From Planctomycetota bacterium (GTDB taxonomy: Bacteria; Planctomycetota; PUPC01; JACPCR01), in contig JAQBXN010000068.1 in the NCBI GenBank assembly GCA_027625095.1, positions 1-43,218 of the forward strand: 43,218 nt of DNA. The letters are read 5' to 3'. Positions 14,823-21,829 of the stretch are shown here, piece after piece; within the stretch, counting starts at the first letter, position 1; each line of letters opens with the position of its first letter. Under the pieces are notes generated by a model. That model saw only the letters and a list, made by a program, of their open reading frames with translations. It was not told where the DNA came from and did not search any database. A program made the position numbers and the translations under genes.

Positions 14823-17581
14823 ACCCGTCGCGCCACAGAATCCCCGGCACTCTCGTCAGCCGTGCCGATCTCTTTCATGCCCTGGCAGGGCGGACCCTCG
14901 AGGGGGCCACAGAAGCCGCGGCTTCCTGTGGATTCGAGGCCAGGCTGGAGCCCAGGACGGAAGACCCCATAACGCCTGTGGTGCCCGTAACGCCCGTGGT
15001 GCCCGTAACGCCCGCCGGCGAAAAACCGGCCCCGCCCGCAGAACTCCGCTTCCTGCAGGCCGTTTCCTATACAAAACTGGAAGTCGTGGAAGTGGAAGCG
15101 CCGCCGGAAATCGGTAACCGGCCCATCACACCGGGTGAGCTCAATGCTCAGCCCTATCGCTTCCGACCCAAACCTCTCCAGCCCTGGTCCAGGCTTTGGC
15201 CCTGGCTTCATCGCGTCCTCGGCAACTACCGGCCCGGGCGGCGTATTAACATGCCAAAGCTGGTGGATGACATGGCGCGGCTCCGGCCGGTGGTGGAACT
15301 CCCGCGCCGGCCCCGGCTGGCATGGGCGCCTCACCTCTACATCCTCATAGACGGGCACGAGGCCATGGAACACTTTCGAGGAGACAGAAACGCACTCCTG
15401 GATCGGCTGAAGCAACTCAGGGGGGGCGAAGGATTCCACTGTCTGCTGCTGCCCAATGGGCCCGAGGCACAGGACGAGGATTACGATGACGGCCCACGCA
15501 AGAAGAGAGGCGATATGTCACCTGGGCACTCCTATTGGGCTGAGCCCAGAGCAGAGGATACCGTGCTTGTGCTGGGTGACCTGGGGTGCATGAATGAAGA
15601 CCTGGGTCGAATAGGGGCTTGGGATCGCTATGGCCAGTACCTCAGGCAGCAGGGCGTGGATCGCTTTGCTCTGTCGCCCTGCCCTCGTGAACGCTGGGAC
15701 TCAAAGCTCGCCCGAACCTGGGCCTGCGCACCGTGGGATGGGAATGACCGGATGCCGCGGGGCAGATACGGCTGGCAGCCCGCCGACACCGGTCCGGCCA
15801 GTGAAATCCGAGAACGGATGTTAGAAGCCCTTCTATGCGCTTGCAGTGTGGCCCTGCGCATTGAATCTCCTCTGTTGCGTGAGATGCGCCTGCTCCTGCC
15901 TGGGGCCGATGCCGGCCTGGAGTCGGACCTGCGCAGCCATCCTGAGGCCAACGCTGCCGGCGAGCTATGCGCCCTGAAACTCGAGCATATATCGAACCGG
16001 ATGGAAGAGTACGCGCATGGTAATAACGAATTTCTTAAACCGCTCCGGAAAAAACTGCCGGAACTGCTCCGGCGACATCATTGCGTCCACGGCAGCCTCC
16101 TGCGTGCCAGTGAAACATACAACCTGCGAGCTGCAGGACTAGAGGTCCCCAAAGAGGAGGTCGCATGGGCCGAGGCGGTCTTCAGGGCCTCCAACCGATC
16201 CAGGATGGATGAAATAGATGCCACAGTTGAGGACCAGCTCCCCACCGACGTGATGGGCCTGGCCGCCTGGAATTCACGGGAACGGGCCCGCGTATCCGGT
16301 GCACGGAAAAAGGTAGACTCCGAACTTGCATCAGCCTGTGCCCTCGAGGTGCTCGCATCCGGTGGTTCTGCCGAGCCGCCGGAAGGCATCAACCTCGAGG
16401 CGTACCGACAAACCCGTTTCTACGCTCTGAGAGAATACAAGCGCAGCCGTGTGTGGCAGCTCCGCCAGCATGGCAGCAACCTGGAGATCTGTCCCCCGAT
16501 TCACCCGCCTCTGCCTGGCACTCCCCTCGCCACCATTCCAGAACAGTTACCCAGCTTGTCCCTCGTGTTTCGTGACAAGACAGGACGGCGTGCCCGGGAC
16601 CTCAGGACGAACTTTGAAGCTGGGCGCTCCTGCCCGCTTGGAATGCCTCGCCGCATCTCTGTTGCCAGCGATTCCTGCGAGTTGGAGCTTGCCACCGTGG
16701 CCCCCCCTCACTGGGTCACCCGTTTTGGCTGGGATAAATATGGGCTTTTTGCCGATCTCGAGGTTGAAGGTGTCACCTTCAAGTTGCGGTGGATACCGCC
16801 CGGTGAGTTCATGATGGGATCGCCGGAGGATGAACCGGGAAGATTTGATAGGGAAGGGCCGCAGCACCGGGTGACTATCCCGAATGGGTTCTGGATGGGG
16901 GCGACACCTGTAACGCAGGCACAATATGCCGCGGTTACCGGGGAGCGTCCTTCTTACTTCAAACATGCCGGGGACGAGGCACCGGTGGAGACGGTCAGTT
17001 GGGAAGAGTGTCAGACGTTTAACCAGAAGTTGTCGGAAGCCATGACTGACCTCGATGACCTGGCGTTTCGGCTGCCGACCGAGTCCGAGTGGGAGTATGC
17101 CTACCGGGCCGGCACTACGACTGCGCTCTACACGGGGCCGCTCACGATCAAAGGGCACAATCATGGTCCCGAACTGGATGACATCGCCTGGTACGGAGGC
17201 AACAGCGGGGTTGAATACGAGGGCGGATATGACAGTTCGGACTGGAAAGACAAGCAACATGATCACAGCCGGGCTGGAACACATCCGGTGCGAGAGAAAC
17301 ACGCCAACCCGTGGGGACTGTATGACACGCTGGGTAACGTCTGGGAATGGTGCGAAGACGAGTGGCATAACAACTATGAAAATGCACCAACTGATGGATC
17401 TCCCTGGCGGACGGATAGCAAAAGCACGTTCCGCGTTTCCCGCGGCGGTTGCTGGCCCTACTTCGCCCGCTACTGCCGTTGTGCGTACCGCTTCTACTGG
17501 CTCCCGGACGACCGTAACCACTTCCTCGGGTTCCGGCTGGTGCTTTCCCCCCAGGGAATAGAGGGCCGTCCGTTCTCTTGA
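14819..17581 (+). CDS. vWA-like (SAV_2336-like) protein with C-terminal FGE/C-type-lectin domain carrying a DGR-like variable region
   Basis: A 920-residue protein. Residues about 45-65 are a TPVVPV repeat linker. Residues about 170-320 resemble the SAV_2336-type vWA-like region (HLYILIDGHEAM, D178 as a degenerate metal site; DTVLVLGDLG; CPRERW). A helical region follows (about 325-500). Residues about 650-910 are a formylglycine-generating-enzyme-like domain (WIPPGEFMMGSP, RLPTESEWEYAYRAGT, NPWGLYDTLGNVWEWCEDEW, GFRLV). In this fold the C-terminal loop can be a diversified ligand site, and the codons for residues 878-903 have the pattern of DGR mutagenesis. Known relatives belong to counter-invader conflict systems. 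No signal peptide is seen. Catalytic Cys residues of true FGE are not evident, so ligand binding is likelier than enzymatic activity. Confidence 0.78.
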   Translation: MNPSRHRIPGTLVSRADLFHALAGRTLEGATEAAASCGFEARLEPRTEDPITPVVPVTPVVPVTPAGEKPAPPAELRFLQAVSYTKLEVVEVEAPPEIGNRPITPGELNAQPYRFRPKPLQPWSRLWPWLHRVLGNYRPGRRINMPKLVDDMARLRPVVELPRRPRLAWAPHLYILIDGHEAMEHFRGDRNALLDRLKQLRGGEGFHCLLLPNGPEAQDEDYDDGPRKKRGDMSPGHSYWAEPRAEDTVLVLGDLGCMNEDLGRIGAWDRYGQYLRQQGVDRFALSPCPRERWDSKLARTWACAPWDGNDRMPRGRYGWQPADTGPASEIRERMLEALLCACSVALRIESPLLREMRLLLPGADAGLESDLRSHPEANAAGELCALKLEHISNRMEEYAHGNNEFLKPLRKKLPELLRRHHCVHGSLLRASETYNLRAAGLEVPKEEVAWAEAVFRASNRSRMDEIDATVEDQLPTDVMGLAAWNSRERARVSGARKKVDSELASACALEVLASGGSAEPPEGINLEAYRQTRFYALREYKRSRVWQLRQHGSNLEICPPIHPPLPGTPLATIPEQLPSLSLVFRDKTGRRARDLRTNFEAGRSCPLGMPRRISVASDSCELELATVAPPHWVTRFGWDKYGLFADLEVEGVTFKLRWIPPGEFMMGSPEDEPGRFDREGPQHRVTIPNGFWMGATPVTQAQYAAVTGERPSYFKHAGDEAPVETVSWEECQTFNQKLSEAMTDLDDLAFRLPTESEWEYAYRAGTTTALYTGPLTIKGHNHGPELDDIAWYGGNSGVEYEGGYDSSDWKDKQHDHSRAGTHPVREKHANPWGLYDTLGNVWEWCEDEWHNNYENAPTDGSPWRTDSKSTFRVSRGGCWPYFARYCRCAYRFYWLPDDRNHFLGFRLVLSPQGIEGRPFS
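14969..15014 (+). repeat. 18-bp in-frame tandem repeat (TPVVPV linker)
   Basis: About 2.6 copies of an 18-base unit (GTAACGCCCGTGGTGCCC and variants) encode a TPVVPV linker between the N-terminus and the vWA-like region of the 14819 gene. Unit number could vary by replication slippage without changing the frame. Confidence 0.8.
17450..17545 (+). other. Putative DGR variable region (VR) with IMH-like end
   Basis: Residues 878-903 of the 14819 protein align in register with the FGE-type DGR consensus, in which a template encodes runs of Asn (AAC). Here the corresponding codons are CCC, TAC, TTC, TAC, TAC, TTC, TAC, CTC, GAC, AAC, CAC, TTC and CTC: all end in C and all can be reached from AAC by changing only A. 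Cys878 and Cys888 stand where Ser (AGC/AGT) is usual, also single A-to-T changes. Intervening codons (GCC, CGC, CGT, GCG, CCG) lack A. Trp894 (TGG) does not fit AAC. The following GGGTTCCGGCTGGTG would serve as the initiation-of-homing segment. No template repeat or reverse transcriptase is in the window. Confidence 0.65.
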
Positions 17582-17706
17582 GCAGGACGGGCAGGCAGGA
17601 AGCGAAGTGCGGCGGCATGGGCTGGTAAGCGTGGAGCGGAGCGGAACCGCGGCCAGCCCGTGCAAGCAAGCACGGAGCATCGGGGGTGCAGGGGGTGTCC
17701 CCCTGC
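17582..17706 (+). other. Structured, GC-rich tail after the VR
   Basis: Three hairpins follow the stop codon in series. The first is an 11-bp stem (17615-17625 with 17653-17663, one G-T pair) with its own inner GCGG/CCGC stem. The second is CGTGC/GCACG (17659-17674). The third is a perfect 8-bp stem GCAGGGGG/CCCCCTGC with a TGT loop (17688-17706). DGR variable regions are often followed by a hairpin that aids retrohoming; such a structure is expected here. The last hairpin could also end transcription, though no T run follows. Confidence 0.6.
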
Positions 17707-17747
17707 CCGGTACACGATTTCGATTCAGGATTCTGATTACCGTCAGC

Positions 17748-19244
17748 TCAGATTTCAGCGATCTCCACCTCTGAAACTCTCACCGATCCTTTGCCTTTCA
17801 GGACTATCCAGAATTCGAGGAAGTTGTAGTGGAATGGCATCCCGGTGTGATCGATGACGCAGTCGAACGCTTCCGCTGATTCACCCGCTAACTGGAAGCT
17901 GCCAGAGCCGGTGAGGTGTTCGCTCTCTATGGGGTCGACCCCCGGCTGAGTTTTGCCTTCGGCATCCACCCGGTCGCTATAGAAAGACCATGCCAGGCAA
18001 ACGCCTTCCCCCTCGACATTTTCCAAGTCTACCGAGGCCCGGAACCGGTATCGGCAGCCCGGCTTCACGGTAATGTAATTCGCGCCATGAAGGCCCCATC
18101 CGAGAAACGTCATAAACGGCGACTGCATCACCAGTTGATTTGCCTGCCTGTCCCAACTTGTTTGAGCGCGATACTGGGGCCCGCTCCGGGGATATTCGAA
18201 GGTCATGCCGCCATACCCGGTATGCACCGGCCGCCAGAAATAGTCATCGCACGGCTGATAAGGGTCGAGTGGCTCATCGAATTTATTCAGACCGGGGATC
18301 ACCGCTCGCGGCAGTACGAATCGGCGCTCGATCCAGGGCACGGGCTCCCTGGCCACTTCAGCCTCTTCCAGGATTTCCGATGCCTTCTTCGCTGGCGTAT
18401 CGAATAACCGATATTGCGCCTTCAGCTCACGCCCGGGTGCGATGCGTCCGATCTCGGAAAGATTCACATGCACGTCATAGATGGCATGGCAAAGATGGAG
18501 GAAAGTACGCCCTCCCGTGTCCCCCAGAAACTGCAAGGTCGGGTTTCCCACGTCTTCCGTTGCGAGCATGAATATCCCACCGTCGCACGGGCGCATGTTT
18601 TCGGATGTGGTCCGTGACAGCCGGTTCATCGGCACCTTGCAGAATTTCCCCAGAGCTTCCTCGTAAACCATCCACTGCCAGAGCTCTCGCCCGTAATAGC
18701 CCTGGAGATGCGGCTCGGCGCCGGGCTGTTCCACCGGCCCGCAGGAAGCGTGATTGAACGCGCCGCTCGGCCAGAAATTACAGTATTCGATCCCCTGATA
18801 CATGCCGGAGGCCGTGCCAAACCAGGGCTGGTCTCGAGCGACCGTCAGCCTCTGATCGAATTCATAAACATAGCTGTCAAGAGTCTTCGAATAACCAGCC
18901 CTGATGCCTGTGTGGGTGCGCATGCCGTCTTCATCGACCGCTATCAGGGCAAGCTGAATATGCTCCGGCTGCAGCGAGACGATCTCAAAACTCTCGACTT
19001 CCATCGGTTTGTAATGATTGCTTCGCCCCCACCAGAGCCGCCATCCTTCAGAGCGGGCGTGGCCACCAATCAACGGTTCACCCCCGGGCTTCAGGCGGCC
19101 ATATCGAATGCAGCATTCTTTGAGATCGATCTGAAAAAAACATTCGTCTCCGTCGTAAAAAGTTTCCCGTCCATTCTCTTTCCGGTGGGAAAATGTTCGT
19201 AACGACCATTGATCCGGGAGGTTGTGTCTTAATGAAGTGGGCAT
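17748..19244 (-). CDS. Hypothetical protein with C-terminal jelly-roll module
   Basis: A 498-residue protein that I do not recognise. The first 300 residues are rich in beta-strand and aromatic text (WRLWWGRSNHYKPMEVESFE, IEYCNFWPSGAFNHASCG); the last 170 (YITVKPGCRYRFRASVDLEN ... VSEVEIAEI) look like a galactose-binding-like jelly roll found with carbohydrate-active proteins. No signal peptide is present. The ATG at 19244 is preferred to the upstream frame start at 19286: it follows the leader-like stretch ACCCCACTTCATC, and a 10-base copy of CCCACTTCAT flanks it on both sides. A role in carbohydrate handling is an inference from this module and from neighbours. Confidence 0.6.
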   Translation of the reverse strand: MPTSLRHNLPDQWSLRTFSHRKENGRETFYDGDECFFQIDLKECCIRYGRLKPGGEPLIGGHARSEGWRLWWGRSNHYKPMEVESFEIVSLQPEHIQLALIAVDEDGMRTHTGIRAGYSKTLDSYVYEFDQRLTVARDQPWFGTASGMYQGIEYCNFWPSGAFNHASCGPVEQPGAEPHLQGYYGRELWQWMVYEEALGKFCKVPMNRLSRTTSENMRPCDGGIFMLATEDVGNPTLQFLGDTGGRTFLHLCHAIYDVHVNLSEIGRIAPGRELKAQYRLFDTPAKKASEILEEAEVAREPVPWIERRFVLPRAVIPGLNKFDEPLDPYQPCDDYFWRPVHTGYGGMTFEYPRSGPQYRAQTSWDRQANQLVMQSPFMTFLGWGLHGANYITVKPGCRYRFRASVDLENVEGEGVCLAWSFYSDRVDAEGKTQPGVDPIESEHLTGSGSFQLAGESAEAFDCVIDHTGMPFHYNFLEFWIVLKGKGSVRVSEVEIAEI

Positions 19245-19291
19245 GATGAAGTGGGGTAACAGTGTGGCAGGTTTGCTGACCTGCAAAATCG

Positions 19292-19486
19292 GTGTCTGAG
19301 CTGATGCTCGATGAAGATATCGAATTCCTCAAATACTCGCTGGATGCCGGCCCGCTGCTTCCCGGGACGCCGGCCAGGAGGCCCGAAGACGACAAAAAGG
19401 GGCTTTTCCGCTGGAAGGTTTTATCCATCCGGGCGGCAATCATCCGGGCCGGGGTAATTCTTCGAGACCGGTACGAAACCTTTTGA
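19292..19486 (+). CDS. Small hypothetical protein (possible)
   Basis: A 64-codon frame starting GTG at 19292 with GC-rich third positions like its neighbours (DEDIEFLKYSLDAGPLLPGTP ... RAGVILRDRYETF is not a known family). The codon pattern suggests coding, but no ribosome site is clear. It could be the tail of a decayed gene. The opposite-strand frame here appears to be a shadow. Confidence 0.35.
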   Translation: MSELMLDEDIEFLKYSLDAGPLLPGTPARRPEDDKKGLFRWKVLSIRAAIIRAGVILRDRYETF

Positions 19487-19615
19487 GAAAATCATTGCCG
19501 AAGTCATGTCAGATGCTAACTTACCGCCTCCCATATCGATAGCGAGGGCCCAGGGCAGGCCCAAATCCAACATTCCGGCCTTTACAAGCCTTCGCACCCC
19601 AAATAGGGCGAAACT

Positions 19616-21004
19616 ATGAGATTTCCACTGCCATTAACGGTCAAGATCGCCAAGCACATTATCAAGCACAAAATTAAGCGAACACCGAAGTTCGCCCTTG
19701 TGTTGCAGCTTGAGCCTCTCCACACCTGCAATCTCACCTGCACCGGCTGCGGGCGCATCCGCGAGTATTCCACCAGTCTCAAGGATGTGATGCCCCTCGA
19801 AGACTGCTTGAATTCAGCCAACGAATGCGACGCGCCCATGGTCTCCGTATGTGGTGGCGAGCCCCTTATCTATCCCGAAATCGAGGCCCTCATCAGCGGC
19901 CTGCTCGATCAGTCCCGCATCGTGTATATCTGCACGAACGGCATGATCATGCGCAAGAAAATGAGGGACTACCTCTCAAGCGTTTATGCTGTTTCTCAAG
20001 AGCCTGTCCTCCAAAAACTTGTCGATGAAGAGCTCATCACAGACAAAGATGTCGAGCAGATTCGCAAGGGCAAGATGAAAGGCAAACCGGTCATCTACCC
20101 GAGCAAGTGGATGTATTGGAATGTCCATCTTGATGGCCTCGAGTACACCCACGACCTGGTCGTCGAACGGGAAGGCGTCTTCAAGGAATGCGTCCTCGCG
20201 ATGCGAATGGCCAAGATTATCGGCTATCAGGTGGCCACCAACACGACCGTCTTCAAGGAGACGGATATGGCCGAGATCGAACAGATGTTCGAATACCTCT
20301 CCGCCATGGAAATAGACGGCCATACCATCTCACCCGGGTACGACTACGATGCAGCCAAGAAGGATATGGCAAGCCGCCTGGGCAAAGATCCGGAGGAGTT
20401 CTTCCTCACACGGGAGATGACACGGGAAAAATTCGCCAGGATTCAGGACTGGTCAGAGCGTTTCACCATTTTCGGCACACCGGTCTACCAGGAATTCCTC
20501 GCCGGCAAGAGGGAACTCACCTGCACCGCATGGGCCATCCCGACCCGCAACGTCGCCGGCTGGAAAGCGCCCTGCTACCTCATGACCGATGGACATTTCG
20601 GCTCGTATCACGAGATGCTTGATAAGGTCGAATGGGAAAAGTACGGCGTAGTGGACGGCGTAGCCAGGGACCCCCGCTGCGAAAACTGTATGGTGCATTG
20701 CGGGTACGACCCCAGCGGCGCGCTCGGCACAAACTATCAGAGCGGCGATAACTGGAAGAACATGGTCTACAACTTTGGCCCCAGGCCGAAAACCATCAAG
20801 GCAGGCGCCGACATTGCGGCCTTCAATGGCGTCACCAACGGGCACGGCCACCTCACCGGCCCAGGCAACGGACATCACAACGGCAACGGGCAAACGAACG
20901 GCCACTCAAAAGGTTCATGCGGCAGCGAAGCGAGTGAGTCGAACGGAAGCTGTGCAACGAATGGCGCTGAAGAGCCCACGCTGGTGCAGATCTCGAAGAG
21001 ATGA
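19616..21004 (+). CDS. hpnH: Adenosyl-hopene transferase HpnH (radical SAM), with extra insert and tail
   Basis: Residues about 25-400 match HpnH, which joins adenosine to diploptene as the first step of extended-hopanoid synthesis. The CxxxCxxC cluster is C38, C42, C45 (CNLTCTGCG), followed by MVSVCGGEPL and the C-terminal PTRNVAGWKAPCYLMTDGH and CENCMVHCGYDP segments that characterise the family. At 462 residues it is longer than usual (about 330-390): an insert lies near residues 122-165 (LQKLVDEELITDKDVEQIRK), and the last 60 residues are a Gly/Asn/His-rich tail (NGHGHLTGPGNGHHNGNG). Both may be lineage-specific. No other hopanoid genes (shc, hpnG) are in the window. It implies hopanoid-containing membranes. 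Confidence 0.87.
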   Translation: MRFPLPLTVKIAKHIIKHKIKRTPKFALVLQLEPLHTCNLTCTGCGRIREYSTSLKDVMPLEDCLNSANECDAPMVSVCGGEPLIYPEIEALISGLLDQSRIVYICTNGMIMRKKMRDYLSSVYAVSQEPVLQKLVDEELITDKDVEQIRKGKMKGKPVIYPSKWMYWNVHLDGLEYTHDLVVEREGVFKECVLAMRMAKIIGYQVATNTTVFKETDMAEIEQMFEYLSAMEIDGHTISPGYDYDAAKKDMASRLGKDPEEFFLTREMTREKFARIQDWSERFTIFGTPVYQEFLAGKRELTCTAWAIPTRNVAGWKAPCYLMTDGHFGSYHEMLDKVEWEKYGVVDGVARDPRCENCMVHCGYDPSGALGTNYQSGDNWKNMVYNFGPRPKTIKAGADIAAFNGVTNGHGHLTGPGNGHHNGNGQTNGHSKGSCGSEASESNGSCATNGAEEPTLVQISKR

Positions 21005-21278
21005 CTCTTTCTGGGGCTGACGCAGGCACAGGCTCCTGAATCCAGCGCCAGAATCACCCATGCAATGCCCATAGACGTGGACCGGAGTGGTACGGAAGGC
21101 GCAATATCCGGGACTGGTAGAATTCTGAGATTGTCCCTTACCAGCTTACCGATGCCTTGTGGCCGCGACCAAAAAATTTGCACTTGCTACGCACCGAAGC
21201 CCGGAAGTAGATCTTTAATGTCAGAGCTGAGCTACCCGCCACGTAAATGTTCTGCAGCAAGTGAAAAATAAATCAGTG

Positions 21279-21308
21279 TTTACATTTCAACATTAAATTG
21301 CTAATTAT
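21279..21308 (+). promoter_or_regulatory. Promoter-like element before the SWIB gene
   Basis: TTTACA (5 of 6 matches to TTGACA) and AATTAT (4 of 6 to TATAAT) are separated by 18 bases in an AT-rich stretch that stands out from the GC-rich surroundings. Transcription would begin near 21315, giving a leader of about 95 bases that includes a hairpin. Confidence 0.42.
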
Positions 21309-21335
21309 TGGCGTCAGGCCTTGTGTAACGACCGG

Positions 21336-21362
21336 GATGTCTCCAGTGTTTGCTGAGACATC
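21336..21362 (+). promoter_or_regulatory. 8-bp hairpin in the SWIB leader
   Basis: GATGTCTC and GAGACATC are exact reverse complements around an 11-base loop, about 45 bases before the start codon. It could be an operator or an mRNA stability element; no T run follows. Confidence 0.4.
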
Positions 21363-21407
21363 AAAGTGCTTTTAGGAGTTTCTTTATAACCTTGAATCGA
21401 GGAGTTT

Positions 21408-21737
21408 ATGATGTCAGAAGTAAAAGGATTGAATAAACCGGTAAAGTTGAAAGCTGAACTTGCGGCATTTCTGGGAGCAAAGGAGCTTCCAAGGACAGAA
21501 ATCACCAAAAAGCTATGGGACTACATAAAAAAGAACAAACTTCAGACAAAAACTGTAAATGGCAAGCCAGAGAACGCTGGCAAGTTCATTGTAGTTGATG
21601 CCAAGTTGCTCCCGATATTCAAGAAAACAAAATCCACCAGCAAATCCGGTAAAGTCACCGATCTCACCAAGCTGGTGGTGGGCAAAACGATCGACATGAT
21701 GCAGATGGCAGCGATTGTTGGCGCAAATATAGAATGA
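21408..21737 (+). CDS. SWIB/MDM2 domain protein
   Basis: A 109-residue basic protein. Residues about 10-80 have the SWIB/MDM2 pattern (LAAFLGAKELPRTEITKKLWDYIKKNKLQ). The second half (DAKLLPIFKKTKSTSKSGKV, then LTKLVVGKTIDMM) carries the expected Asp/Leu helix with an extra Lys-rich part. SWIB domains occur in eukaryotic chromatin complexes and in some bacteria (for example Chlamydiae), where they are thought to act in DNA compaction or gene control. AGGAG precedes two ATGs: the spacing of six bases favours the second (21411). A weak stem (21737-21749) followed by T-rich sequence lies just past the stop. Confidence 0.85.
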   Translation: MMSEVKGLNKPVKLKAELAAFLGAKELPRTEITKKLWDYIKKNKLQTKTVNGKPENAGKFIVVDAKLLPIFKKTKSTSKSGKVTDLTKLVVGKTIDMMQMAAIVGANIE

Positions 21738-21829
21738 GCTCCAGGAGCTGAGCCTTCATTTTTCACATAGTGCTCGATTAGCGCCTCCTGCCTGGAGGTA
21801 ATCTGCAGGTCCCTTTAAAGTCCAACAAT

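Larger units (their letters stand above)
21005..21407. other. Intergenic region with promoter and leader of the SWIB gene
   Basis: The 403 bases after hpnH become AT-rich from about 21160. They contain a promoter-like pair (21279-21308) and an 8-bp hairpin (21336-21362) before the SWIB gene. I see no coding frame and no clear terminator for hpnH. Confidence 0.6.

Noticed and set aside
16547..17680. Minus-strand 377-codon frame opposite the FGE-like domain
   Set aside because: Antisense to conserved FGE motifs; its residue pattern is Arg/Pro/Val-rich, typical of a shadow frame.
17582..19244. Reverse transcriptase or template repeat completing the DGR within the window
   Set aside because: No frame with a YxDD reverse-transcriptase motif and no second copy of the variable region was found; the next gene is a jelly-roll protein.
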